Below are positions 7,261 to 13,759 of a DNA stretch of 13,759 bases, piece after piece. The stretch lies in NCBI GenBank assembly GCA_040006895.1, contig JBDTWB010000104.1:1-13759 (forward strand), read 5' to 3'. The notes under the pieces were generated by a model. That model did not search any database, was not told where the DNA came from, and worked only from the letters and a program-made list of their open reading frames with translations. The position numbers were made by a program, and so were the translations under genes. This DNA comes from CAIWHR01 sp040006895. GTDB lineage: Bacteria; Pseudomonadota; Gammaproteobacteria; Burkholderiales; Casimicrobiaceae. Position 1 is the stretch's first letter. The number at the start of each line of letters is the position of its first letter.

Positions 7261-8560
7261 CGCGGGTATGACCCGGTCGGGATCGCCCGCATCGGCGACC
7301 CTACGGGCCGGTCCTTCGGCGCATCGCGCGGCGAACGAGCACACCAAGCGTTCGGCGATGACGCGTGTCGTGGAGGCGCTCACCGAGCGCCTGCCGGGCC
7401 GGTTGGACCGGGCATTCCGCGCGGGCGCCAACGCCTTGCTGCCGCCGCAACATTGGCACATACCGCTTACGATCCTCGAAGGCGTTGCGGCGACCAGCGG
7501 TCCTCCGGTCCGCGTGCTGGTCGCGGGTCCGGAGCCTGCGGCGCGCTACTGGATCGGGCGATGCTTGGCCAAAGTATCGTTGCGGAAGTCCCTCGCGCCC
7601 TGCGCGCTGTTCCGACTGCGCGCCGAGCTGGTCCGGCGCCGAGCCGCCGTCGATCTGACGCTCGTGTGCCTGGATCGCGCATCGGCGCGGTGGTTCGCCG
7701 GCGATGACTATCTCATGGTCCCGGAATGGATCGGCATGCGCGCGCCGACACCCGACCTGCGTGCGCTCGGGAGGCGCAGCGGCCGGGTCGCCGGCGACCT
7801 GCTGCGGGTCAGGAACGGCAGGTTCACGTGGCGACTCGCGCAGAGTCGGCAGGCGTTCGACGCGTTCTACGCGTCGATGTACCTGCCCTACGTGCATGCG
7901 CGTCATGGCGAGCTCGCGCACGCCCACAGCCGTGCCCGCCTGGCGAGCGCATGGCGCCATGGGGTCCTGCTCGGCGTGGAGCGCGACGGCGAGCTGGTGG
8001 CGGGCCAGCTGCTCGAACGGGAAGGCGACGTGCTGCACCTGGTGGCCCTCGGCGTGCGCGACGGCGACGAAGAGCTCCTGAAAGCAGGCGCGAGCGCGGC
8101 GCTCTACGTGTTCGCCATCGAGTACGCCACGCGCGAGGGCTGCCGCTTCCTCGACTTCCGTGGCACCCGGGCCTCCCTTGCCGATGGCGTGCTGCGCTAC
8201 AAGCGCAAATGGGGCGCCGGCGTGAGCGTAAGGGGTGACGTTCGGCATGCGACCTGGATGCATTGGCATGGGCTGTCGGACGCGACCGTCGCGTGGCTCG
8301 TCGCGGCGGCGCCGGTATTCCAGGTCGGAACCGAACTGTACGGGCTGGTCGTCGCCGACCGCAACGCGCCGCCGCGGCGCGAGACGCTCGTGAAGATGCG
8401 CGACGACTGGGCCGTGCCGGGCTTGGCGGCGCTGTGCGTGCTGGCCTCGGCGAACGATGCGCACGCGATCCCGGGTATCCATGTGGTGCCGTGCCACGCC
8501 TCGCGTCCCTGCAATCCGGCGATGGTGCACGCATCGGTCGCTGCACGGTCCGGAGGCTGA
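7250..8560 (+). CDS. FemAB/BioF2-like GNAT acyltransferase (Acetyltransf_6 type)
   Basis: The product is 436 aa. The central part resembles the BioF2-like/Acetyltransf_6 domain found in polysaccharide and PEP-CTERM/exosortase-type clusters. Key parts are SRQAFDAFYASMYLPYVHARHG (about 196-217), a strand-rich middle with GELVAGQLL, and the signature ALYVFAIEYATREGCRFLDFRGT (about 284-306) leading to LADGVLRYKRKWGA (about 309-322). The family version is a conserved helix, then LDFG, then K.KWG. Members are GNAT-fold enzymes, some of which use aminoacyl-tRNA (FemX) or acyl-CoA. The ATG at 7250 has GGAAG 7 bases upstream and overlaps the preceding gene by 11 bp. A TTG two codons earlier and ATGs at 7268 and 7358 are alternatives, the last being closest to where family-like sequence begins. 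It sits 6 bp before the amidotransferase gene. Confidence 0.75.
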   Translation: MARDAGMTRSGSPASATLRAGPSAHRAANEHTKRSAMTRVVEALTERLPGRLDRAFRAGANALLPPQHWHIPLTILEGVAATSGPPVRVLVAGPEPAARYWIGRCLAKVSLRKSLAPCALFRLRAELVRRRAAVDLTLVCLDRASARWFAGDDYLMVPEWIGMRAPTPDLRALGRRSGRVAGDLLRVRNGRFTWRLAQSRQAFDAFYASMYLPYVHARHGELAHAHSRARLASAWRHGVLLGVERDGELVAGQLLEREGDVLHLVALGVRDGDEELLKAGASAALYVFAIEYATREGCRFLDFRGTRASLADGVLRYKRKWGAGVSVRGDVRHATWMHWHGLSDATVAWLVAAAPVFQVGTELYGLVVADRNAPPRRETLVKMRDDWAVPGLAALCVLASANDAHAIPGIHVVPCHASRPCNPAMVHASVAARSGG

Positions 8561-8566
8561 GGACTC

Positions 8567-10471
8567 ATGTGCGGCATCTGCGGCATGGCGTGGGACGATT
8601 CGACGCGTCCTGCGGAAGTCGTCGAGTTGAGGCGGATGGCAAGCGCCCTGGTCCATCGCGGGCCCGACAGCGAGGGTGTGCATGCGGCGGCAGGGGTCGG
8701 GCTCGGCATTCGCCGCCTGTCCATCATCGACGTCGTCCACGGCGACCAGCCGATCGCCAACGAGGATGGCTCGGTGGTGGTGGTGTGCAATGGCGAGATC
8801 TACAACCACGTCGAGCTGCGGGCGCGGCTCATCGCCGCCGGGCACCGGTTTCGCACCGGCTCGGACGTCGAGGTCATCGTGCACCTGTACGAGGAGCACG
8901 GTGCGGGGTTCGTGCACCACCTGCGCGGCATGTTCGCCATCGCCCTCTGGGACGCGCGCACCCAGACGCTCATGCTCGTACGCGACCGCCTGGGCATCAA
9001 GCCGCTGCACTACGCCCGTACCCGCGACGGCATCGTGTTCGCATCGGAGCAGAAGGCGATCCTGGCGATCGGCGCGATCGACGCCGACCCTGACCCGCAA
9101 GCGCTGCGCGACGTGTTCTCCCATACCCGCGTCGTCGGGCCGCGCACGATGATCAAGGGCATCCTGCGCCTGCAGGCCGGGCACTGCCTCACCTTTACGC
9201 GCGGCCGGGTGACCCTGACCCAGTGGTGGGATGCGCGATTCCCGGCCCGCGACGCCTATGAGCGCGGCGTGTCTGCCGAGGCGTGGGCCGAGGGCCTGCG
9301 GACGAAGCTCGACGAGAGCGTGCGCCTGCACCTGCGCAGCGACGTGCGGGTAGGGGCCTGGCTTTCCGCGGGCATCGATTCAAGCGCCGTCACGGCGCTT
9401 GCTGTCGCCGCCGGCCAGCGGGGCATGCCCACGTTCACCCTGCGCTTCGAGGACCCGCGCTTCGACGAGCTCCGCACCCAGCGCGGGCTCGACGACTTCC
9501 CGGCCTATGGTCTCGCCGGTCACCGCGTGCTGTGCAGCCGCGCGGACCTCGACCGCCTGCCCCGGGCCATCCGACACGGGGAGGACCTGATGCTGGCAAG
9601 CGTCGTCCTCAGCCAGTTGGTGATCGCGGAGGCCAGCGCGCGGTCTGTCAAGGTCGTGCTGACCGGCGAGGGCTCCGACGAGATCCTCGGCGGGTATTCC
9701 TGGTATCCGACCCTGCGGGCGATGCAACCGCTGTTTGCGTTGCCGGTTCGCGCGCGCCGGGCGATTGCCGGATGGGGTCCGATCCAGCGTCGCTGGCCGG
9801 GTGCGGCCGGCGTGCTCGCAGGCGACGCCACGATGGATTTCGAGCGCTATGCGCGCAGCGTTACCCACCTTCGCACCCAGGCGATGGGCGACACGGTCCT
9901 GGTCCCCGGCTTGCGCGCGGGTGGCGGCCAACCCGACGACGGGATTGCCGTCGCACCCGCTCCGGATGGATTTGCGACCTGGCACCCATTTGCGCAAATG
10001 CAATACTGGGACATCAAGCATCGCCTCGCCGATGCGGTTGTCCAAGGCCTCGATCGTGCCTCGATGGCGCACTCGGTGGAAGCGCGGGTCCCATTCCTGG
10101 ATCACGAGGTCGTGGAGTTCTGCGCACGCATACCGCCGGCGGTGAAGATGCGCTGGCTCACCGAGAAAGCCGTGTTGCGCGCGGCGATGGCCGATGTCCT
10201 TCCGGACGAGATCGCGCAACGCAAGAAGTTCGCCATGCAGGCCCCGGGAGATGACTGGATGCGTGGTCCACTCCCCGGCTTCGCCGAGGAGCTGCTCTCG
10301 CCCCGGGCTCTGCACGACGCCGGCTACTTCGACGCCGCCGGCGTGGCCCGCCTGCGCGTCATGCATCGCGCGGGCACGGCCAATCACGGCAAGGTGCTGA
10401 TGGGGGTGCTGGGGCTGCAACTCTGGGACGACATCTTCCGCCGCCAAGGCCGGGTCTGCGGCGTGACCTGA
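8567..10471 (+). CDS. asnB: Asparagine synthase-type glutamine-hydrolysing amidotransferase
   Basis: The 634-aa product has the two AsnB domains. Residues 1 to about 210 are a class II (Ntn) glutaminase with nucleophile Cys2 after Met removal (MCGICG), RGPDSEG (31-37), RLSIID (50-55), NGEIYN (75-80) and GSDVEVI (98-104). The synthetase domain from about 240 has the ATP pyrophosphatase loop LSAGIDSSAV (266-275) and LTGEGSDEILGGY (365-377). SVEARVPFLDHEVVEF (about 503-518) and a KK segment near the C-terminus follow. The reaction would use glutamine-derived ammonia and ATP to amidate a carboxylate via an acyl-adenylate. The loop reads SAGIDS rather than the usual SGGxDS. The length and operon setting fit AsnB paralogues of polysaccharide clusters, such as WbpS-type enzymes that amidate uronic acids, better than a housekeeping asparagine synthetase. 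ATG at 8567 with GGAGG 10 bases upstream; the next gene follows directly. Confidence 0.9.
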   Translation: MCGICGMAWDDSTRPAEVVELRRMASALVHRGPDSEGVHAAAGVGLGIRRLSIIDVVHGDQPIANEDGSVVVVCNGEIYNHVELRARLIAAGHRFRTGSDVEVIVHLYEEHGAGFVHHLRGMFAIALWDARTQTLMLVRDRLGIKPLHYARTRDGIVFASEQKAILAIGAIDADPDPQALRDVFSHTRVVGPRTMIKGILRLQAGHCLTFTRGRVTLTQWWDARFPARDAYERGVSAEAWAEGLRTKLDESVRLHLRSDVRVGAWLSAGIDSSAVTALAVAAGQRGMPTFTLRFEDPRFDELRTQRGLDDFPAYGLAGHRVLCSRADLDRLPRAIRHGEDLMLASVVLSQLVIAEASARSVKVVLTGEGSDEILGGYSWYPTLRAMQPLFALPVRARRAIAGWGPIQRRWPGAAGVLAGDATMDFERYARSVTHLRTQAMGDTVLVPGLRAGGGQPDDGIAVAPAPDGFATWHPFAQMQYWDIKHRLADAVVQGLDRASMAHSVEARVPFLDHEVVEFCARIPPAVKMRWLTEKAVLRAAMADVLPDEIAQRKKFAMQAPGDDWMRGPLPGFAEELLSPRALHDAGYFDAAGVARLRVMHRAGTANHGKVLMGVLGLQLWDDIFRRQGRVCGVT

Positions 10472-11776
10472 ATGCGCTACGGGTTCGACGACATCGTCGC
10501 CATGCTGCGTACTCCCGCAGGGCGTCTGCAACTCCGTGCGGGCTTGTTCTATCGCGCCTGGCCGCTCCTGTCACGGCTCGGCTGGTTGCATCGGCGTACG
10601 CTGGCCCGCGGCGTCCGGGTCGTCGCCGTGGTCGGCTCGCTGGGAAAATCGACGACCACCCGGGCGGTAGCCGCCGCCCTGAATCTGCCGCCCCACCCGG
10701 CGATGTTGCGCAACGCGTGGAGCTCCGTGGCGCGCGCGATCCTGCGGCTTGAGCCGCACCAGGCACATGCCGTGATCGAAATCGGCATCAACGCACGGGG
10801 GCAGATGCGCCAGTATGCCCGGGTGGTGCGACCCGACATCACGGTGGTGACGGCCGTGGCGAGCGAGCACCACCGCAGCCTCGGCACCCTGGACGTCACA
10901 CGGGACGAAAAGGCATGGATGGTGCGGGGCCTGCCGGCGGATGGCGTCGCCGTGCTGAACGGCGACGATCCGAATGTCCTGTGGATGAGAACGACGACGA
11001 CCGCGCGTGTAATCACGTTCGGTTTCGACGAGCGTTGTGACGTGCGGGCCGACGACGTGCAACTGGAGTGGCCGGTCGGCACGCGCTTCACGCTCGACGC
11101 ATTCGGCGAGCGCCGATCGATGACCCTGCGCCTGCTCGGCCGCCACCAGGTGCCTGCTGCACTCGCGGCGATCGCCGTAGCCGAGCTCGTCGGCGTGCCG
11201 CGGGACCAGGCCATTGGGCGGCTGGAGGGCCTCGCGCCGACGACAGGACGGCTGCAGCCGGTGGACATCGGCAACGGTGTGATCCTGCTACGCGACGAAT
11301 GGAAGTCGACCCTGGAGACGTTCGGCGCCGCGCTCGACGTACTCGCGGCCATCGACGCTTCACGACGCATCATCGTCCTGGGCGACATCTCCGAACCGCC
11401 GGGCAACCAGCACCAAGCCTATCGCGCACTCGGCCGGCGCATCGCAGCGGTCGCCTCGCTGGTGGTGATCGCCGGTGCGGCAGGGGCCCTCGAACGCTAT
11501 CGCGCCGGTCTGCGGGCCGGGGGCCTCTCGTCCGCGACGATCCTCGCTGGCGGTCGCACCCCGCAGGAAATCGCCGCGACGCTGCGCGGACTGCTGGCGC
11601 CGGGTGACGTCGTGCTCGTGAAGGGACGCGACACCCAGAGGCTCGACCGCGTGCGGCTCATCCTGCAGGGCATCCACGTCGGATGCGATATTCGCGCATG
11701 CCACATCCGCGGAATCGAGTGCGCGGACTGCCCGATGCTCCCCCACGCGTGGGGCGAGCGTCCCCCCGTCACCTGA
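10472..11776 (+). CDS. MurF-like Mur ligase family ATP-dependent amide ligase with C-terminal four-Cys tail
   Basis: The product is 434 aa. It contains the Mur ligase central ATPase domain: P-loop VVGSLGKSTTTRAV (53-66), EIGINARGQMRQYARVVRPDITVVTAVASEH (103-133), DEKAWMV (145-151) at the place of the carbamylated lysine, and VAVLNGDDPNV (159-169). RHQVPAALAAIAVAE (224-238) then leads to the C-terminal domain with GRLQPVD and LVKGRD (382-387). Mur ligases activate a carboxylate as acyl-phosphate and join it to an amine. True MurF has a separate N-terminal UMP-binding domain of about 80 residues. Here only about 48 Arg-rich residues precede the P-loop. The MurF DDxYNANP segment is replaced by LRDEWKST (273-280). 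Four cysteines (405, 410, 417, 420) end the protein. The ATG directly follows the amidotransferase stop (TGAATG). It is not a cell-wall MurF; the substrate is unknown. Confidence 0.8.
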   Translation: MRYGFDDIVAMLRTPAGRLQLRAGLFYRAWPLLSRLGWLHRRTLARGVRVVAVVGSLGKSTTTRAVAAALNLPPHPAMLRNAWSSVARAILRLEPHQAHAVIEIGINARGQMRQYARVVRPDITVVTAVASEHHRSLGTLDVTRDEKAWMVRGLPADGVAVLNGDDPNVLWMRTTTTARVITFGFDERCDVRADDVQLEWPVGTRFTLDAFGERRSMTLRLLGRHQVPAALAAIAVAELVGVPRDQAIGRLEGLAPTTGRLQPVDIGNGVILLRDEWKSTLETFGAALDVLAAIDASRRIIVLGDISEPPGNQHQAYRALGRRIAAVASLVVIAGAAGALERYRAGLRAGGLSSATILAGGRTPQEIAATLRGLLAPGDVVLVKGRDTQRLDRVRLILQGIHVGCDIRACHIRGIECADCPMLPHAWGERPPVT

Positions 11777-11778
11777 CG

Positions 11779-11812
11779 CGCCGCGGCCGGCAGCGTGCCG
11801 GGGCCGGCGGCG
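11779..11812. terminator. Strong GC-rich hairpin between convergent genes (possible bidirectional terminator)
   Basis: The 47-bp gap between the convergent stops at 11776 and 11824 is almost filled by an imperfect inverted repeat. The left arm 11779-11792 pairs with the right arm 11796-11812 over 14 base pairs. Two small bulges lie in the right arm (11802-11803 and 11806), with a GCG triloop at 11793-11795. The innermost six pairs (CCGGCA/TGCCGG) are perfect. No T-tract follows on either side, so intrinsic termination is plausible but not shown. Confidence 0.45.
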
Positions 11813-11823
11813 TGCCTTGGCCC

Positions 11824-12804
11824 CTATTCGATCTTGCCGACGCGGTGGACCACGTCGGCGAGCTTCCTCGCATCGGCTTCCCAGAAGCGCGCGAGCTCGG
11901 GCGCATCCATGTACTGCACCGGCGTCTGGACGGTGGCCATCGCCCCGACGAACGTGGGATCGGTCGACACGGTGCGCACCGCCTCGCGCAATTTGGCGAT
12001 GATCGGCTCGGGGGTTCCCGCCGGTGCGAACAGGCCGGCCCACTGGAAAAACACCGCGTCGTAACCCGATTCGACGAGGGTGGGCACGCCGGGCAGCGCC
12101 GCAAGGCGCTTGTCGCCCCATGATCCCAGCACCCGGACCTTGCCGGCCTTGACGTGCTGGATCACCGTCGACGGACCTGTGGAGAGTGCATCGACGTTGC
12201 CACCGAGCAGCGCGATCACCGCGGGCCCGCCGCCTGTGTACGGCACGTGCAGCAGCTTGATGCCGGCCTTCTGGGCGAGCATCTCCATCGGGATATGCAT
12301 CGTGCCGTAGTTTCCCGACGATCCATAGCTGATCGCCCCGGGTCGCTTCCTGGCGTCGGCGACGAACTCCTCGACCGTTTTCCAAGGAGCTTCGGCGCGC
12401 ACCGCGAGGACGGTTGGATCGGCAGTCAGCCGCGCGATCGGCGTGAACTGATCGAGCTGGAACATCGGCGGCCGGCCGAGCACTTTGTCGGCCTCCGGAA
12501 TGATCGAGATCGACGACAACGCGAGCAGCAGCGTGTACCCGTCGGGCTTCGCCTTGGCGACCACGCCCATACCGATCCCGCCTCCGGCACCGGGCTTGTT
12601 CTCGATCACCACGGGCTGCTTCAGCACGCGGCTCATGACCTCCGCAGTGGGCCGCGCCACGATGTCTGCGACCCCGCCGGGCGGGAACGGCACGACCACC
12701 GTGATCGGCTTGGCGGGATACGCGTCCTGGGCGCGGGCTGGCGCCAGTGCGCCGCATGCGACGCTCGCGACGACGAATAAAAAGAGCGACGATCGGTAGT
12801 TCAA
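11824..12804 (-). CDS. tctC: Tripartite tricarboxylate transporter receptor, TctC/Bug family
   Basis: This is a 326-aa periplasmic solute-binding protein. Residues 1-25 form a Sec signal peptide (hydrophobic core SLFLFVVASVACGAL, cleavage expected after ARA at 23-25). The mature start DAYPAKPITVVVPFPPGGVADIVARP is diagnostic of Bug receptors. Also typical are VIENKPGAGGGIGM (67-80), KPDGYTLL (87-94), a YGSSGNYGTMH segment and LLHVPYTGGGPAVIALLGG. These proteins bind carboxylates or other small metabolites and deliver them to TctA/TctB. The start is TTG at 12804: it has GGGAGG 7 bases upstream and leads straight into the signal peptide, whereas the in-frame extension to 12888 overlaps the upstream gene and is not signal-like. 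It faces the ligase operon tail to tail. It may serve the TctBA at 142-2105 or another system. The ligand is not predictable. Confidence 0.9.
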   Translation of the reverse strand: MNYRSSLFLFVVASVACGALAPARAQDAYPAKPITVVVPFPPGGVADIVARPTAEVMSRVLKQPVVIENKPGAGGGIGMGVVAKAKPDGYTLLLALSSISIIPEADKVLGRPPMFQLDQFTPIARLTADPTVLAVRAEAPWKTVEEFVADARKRPGAISYGSSGNYGTMHIPMEMLAQKAGIKLLHVPYTGGGPAVIALLGGNVDALSTGPSTVIQHVKAGKVRVLGSWGDKRLAALPGVPTLVESGYDAVFFQWAGLFAPAGTPEPIIAKLREAVRTVSTDPTFVGAMATVQTPVQYMDAPELARFWEADARKLADVVHRVGKIE

Positions 12805-12811
12805 GACGAGA

Positions 12812-12817
12812 CCTCCC
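12812..12817 (-). promoter_or_regulatory. Ribosome binding site that sets the TTG start of tctC
   Basis: GGGAGG on the minus strand, 7 bases before the TTG at 12804. It decides the start of the Bug receptor gene, because no ATG or GTG is better placed relative to the signal peptide. Confidence 0.8.
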
Positions 12818-12862
12818 GGGGCAACGATGGACGTGCGCGACGCGCGGACACGGCAAGGAATT

Positions 12863-13354
12863 CTATAGCGTCCGGACGTCGGACGCACCGACGTCCTCGA
12901 AGATCCCGGCCGCCCACGCGGCGAGTCGAGACTTCATGCGGCCATGGTGCGAGCCGGCCCAGTAAACGCGGCCGCATTGCGGGCAGTGGCGTGCATCCTC
13001 GGCGGCGACATCGCGCGGCATGCGCGCCGTCGCCGCGGGCGGGACGGCCGTGAGCGGCGTGTTGTCGACCAGGCAGCGGGTGAACGGCGCGTGCAGCCAG
13101 TCCACTCCGAGCGCCCGGTAGAGTTCCTGGGCGAGGCAGTCGAGCGGCGCCCAGGTGAGGATCAGTGCCGTTTCGCGGGCACGGCGGTGCTCGGCGATGC
13201 GCCGGTCGCAGGTGAGGAACCGGCGCGACTCGGACTCGGCCCGGACAAGCAAGTCGCGGTCCGGCGCGCCGTCGCACGCCAGGTCGGTGTCGTAGCCGGC
13301 GGCGCGGAGATAGCGGGCGAGTCGCCCCAGCATCTCGTCGCAAAGAAAGCGCAT
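12863..13354 (-). CDS. Mut7-C domain protein (PIN-like RNase fold with zinc ribbon)
   Basis: The product is 163 aa. The N-terminal half carries the Mut7-C signature MRFLCDEMLGRLARYLRAAGYDT (1-23), with acidic residues D6 and E7, then D32/D34 and FLTCDRR (47-52), as expected for a PIN-like nuclease active site. The C-terminal half is a zinc-ribbon-like unit: RCLVDNTPL (93-101) followed by CPQCGRVYWAGSHHGRM (124-140). In many family members the first half of the ribbon is CxxC. Here the second position is Asp (C94, D97). The family is named after a C-terminal domain in the Mut-7 exonuclease and is predicted to act on RNA, but bacterial members are largely uncharacterised. ATG at 13354; no strong ribosome site. 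It lies 58 bp upstream of tctC on the same strand and 174 bp downstream of phaB. Confidence 0.88.
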   Translation of the reverse strand: MRFLCDEMLGRLARYLRAAGYDTDLACDGAPDRDLLVRAESESRRFLTCDRRIAEHRRARETALILTWAPLDCLAQELYRALGVDWLHAPFTRCLVDNTPLTAVPPAATARMPRDVAAEDARHCPQCGRVYWAGSHHGRMKSRLAAWAAGIFEDVGASDVRTL

Positions 13355-13528
13355 GCGTGGTCGGCGGTGAAAGAGGCCGGAGGCGGTCGTCCCGTGCGGG
13401 AGGATGCGGACACGATCACGGCGCGATGGTGCGTACGGAGCGCCCTGACGCCGGTAGCCTGCAGGGTCGTCCGATCGCTCCCGGCATGCGTCGCCGCCGC
13501 CGCGCGCGCACTTGCTACCGCCCGCGTT

Positions 13529-13759
13529 TCAGTACATGTGCTGGCCGCCGTTGATGGCGATGTTCGCTCCGGTCACGAAGGCGGCTTCCTCGCTGGCGAG
13601 ATAGGCGACGAGCCCGGCGACCTCCTCGGGCTTGCCGAGCCGGCCCATCGGGATCTGCGGCACGATCTTCGATTCCAGCACTTCCTGCGGGATCGCCATC
13701 ACCATCTTGGTGCCGATGTAGCCCGGCGAGATGGTGTTGACGGTCACGCCCTTGCGCGC
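13529..13759 (-). CDS. phaB: Acetoacetyl-CoA reductase PhaB (SDR family), C-terminal part only
   Basis: The last 76 residues are visible; the gene continues past the right edge. The segment begins ARKGVTVNTISPGYIGTKMV, the strand and loop after the SDR catalytic YxxxK, with the PG motif characteristic of SDR enzymes. It continues IPMGRLGKPEEVAGLVAYLASEEAAFVTGANIAINGG and ends in QHMY. Strong resemblance to PhaB (NGGxHM ending, IPxxRLGxPxEVA) favours the NADPH-dependent acetoacetyl-CoA reductase of polyhydroxybutyrate synthesis over FabG. FabG remains a less likely alternative because the catalytic residues are outside the window. The next gene downstream on the same strand is the Mut7-C protein after a 174-bp gap in which I see no feature. 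Confidence 0.85.
   Translation of the reverse strand, partial: ARKGVTVNTISPGYIGTKMVMAIPQEVLESKIVPQIPMGRLGKPEEVAGLVAYLASEEAAFVTGANIAINGGQHMY

Noticed and set aside
7301..9331. Very long open frame (676 codons) on the minus strand opposite the FemAB-like and AsnB-like genes
   Set aside because: Arg/His/Ala-rich low-information sequence with no motifs, antisense to well-supported genes; a typical shadow frame in GC-rich DNA.
9380..10531. 383-codon minus-strand frame opposite the AsnB-like gene
   Set aside because: Antisense shadow with no domain and no ribosome site.
2106..11823. Mobile element carrying the cluster (IS, integron or phage)
   Set aside because: No transposase, integrase, inverted-repeat ends or tRNA attachment site could be seen; insertion remains only an inference from the split tct genes.
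11360..12856. 498-codon minus-strand frame covering tctC and the end of the ligase gene
   Set aside because: Arg-rich out-of-frame reading of the Bug receptor; the in-frame receptor has a signal peptide and family motifs.

Overview
This is a GC-rich window (about two thirds G+C by eye) with tightly packed genes. It suggests a betaproteobacterium, probably from or near the Burkholderiales. The reasons are a tripartite tricarboxylate transporter with a Bug-type periplasmic receptor, a PhaB-type acetoacetyl-CoA reductase at the right edge, and a proteobacterial Mut7-C domain protein. This placement is inferred from gene content; there is no rRNA or tRNA to confirm it.

Layout. Positions 1-75 hold five degenerate copies of a 15-bp tandem repeat. 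Positions 142-2105 (minus strand) carry tctB then tctA, the two membrane subunits of a tripartite tricarboxylate transporter. After a 370-bp non-coding stretch comes a small exported Ala/Pro/Lys-rich protein (2476-2862, plus). It converges on a pair of overlapping minus-strand membrane genes: a GT-C/GT39-like polytopic protein (2869-4272) and an unrecognised three-helix protein with two apparent periplasmic domains (4269-5465). A 362-bp divergent promoter region follows. From it runs a plus-strand operon of five genes with essentially no gaps (5828-11776): a SAM methyltransferase, a GNAT-like acyltransferase, a FemAB/BioF2-like acyltransferase, an AsnB-type amidotransferase and a MurF-like ATP-dependent ligase with a four-cysteine tail. 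A strong hairpin separates this operon from convergent minus-strand genes: a TctC/Bug receptor (11824-12804, TTG start), a Mut7-C domain protein (12863-13354) and the C-terminal part of phaB (13529 to the edge).

How the genes may work together. The central block (2869-11776) looks like an uncharacterised envelope-glycan or glycolipid modification system. A membrane GT-C-like enzyme and its partner would handle a lipid-linked sugar. The operon combines methylation, two acyl-transfer steps and two different ATP-driven amide-forming enzymes (AsnB-like via acyl-adenylate, Mur-like via acyl-phosphate). Product and substrates cannot be read from the sequence.

Read along the minus strand, tctC, tctB and tctA occur in their usual order, but with about 9.7 kb containing this cluster between tctC and tctB. 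The cluster may therefore have been inserted into a tctCBA operon, or the Bug receptor may be unrelated to this TctBA pair.
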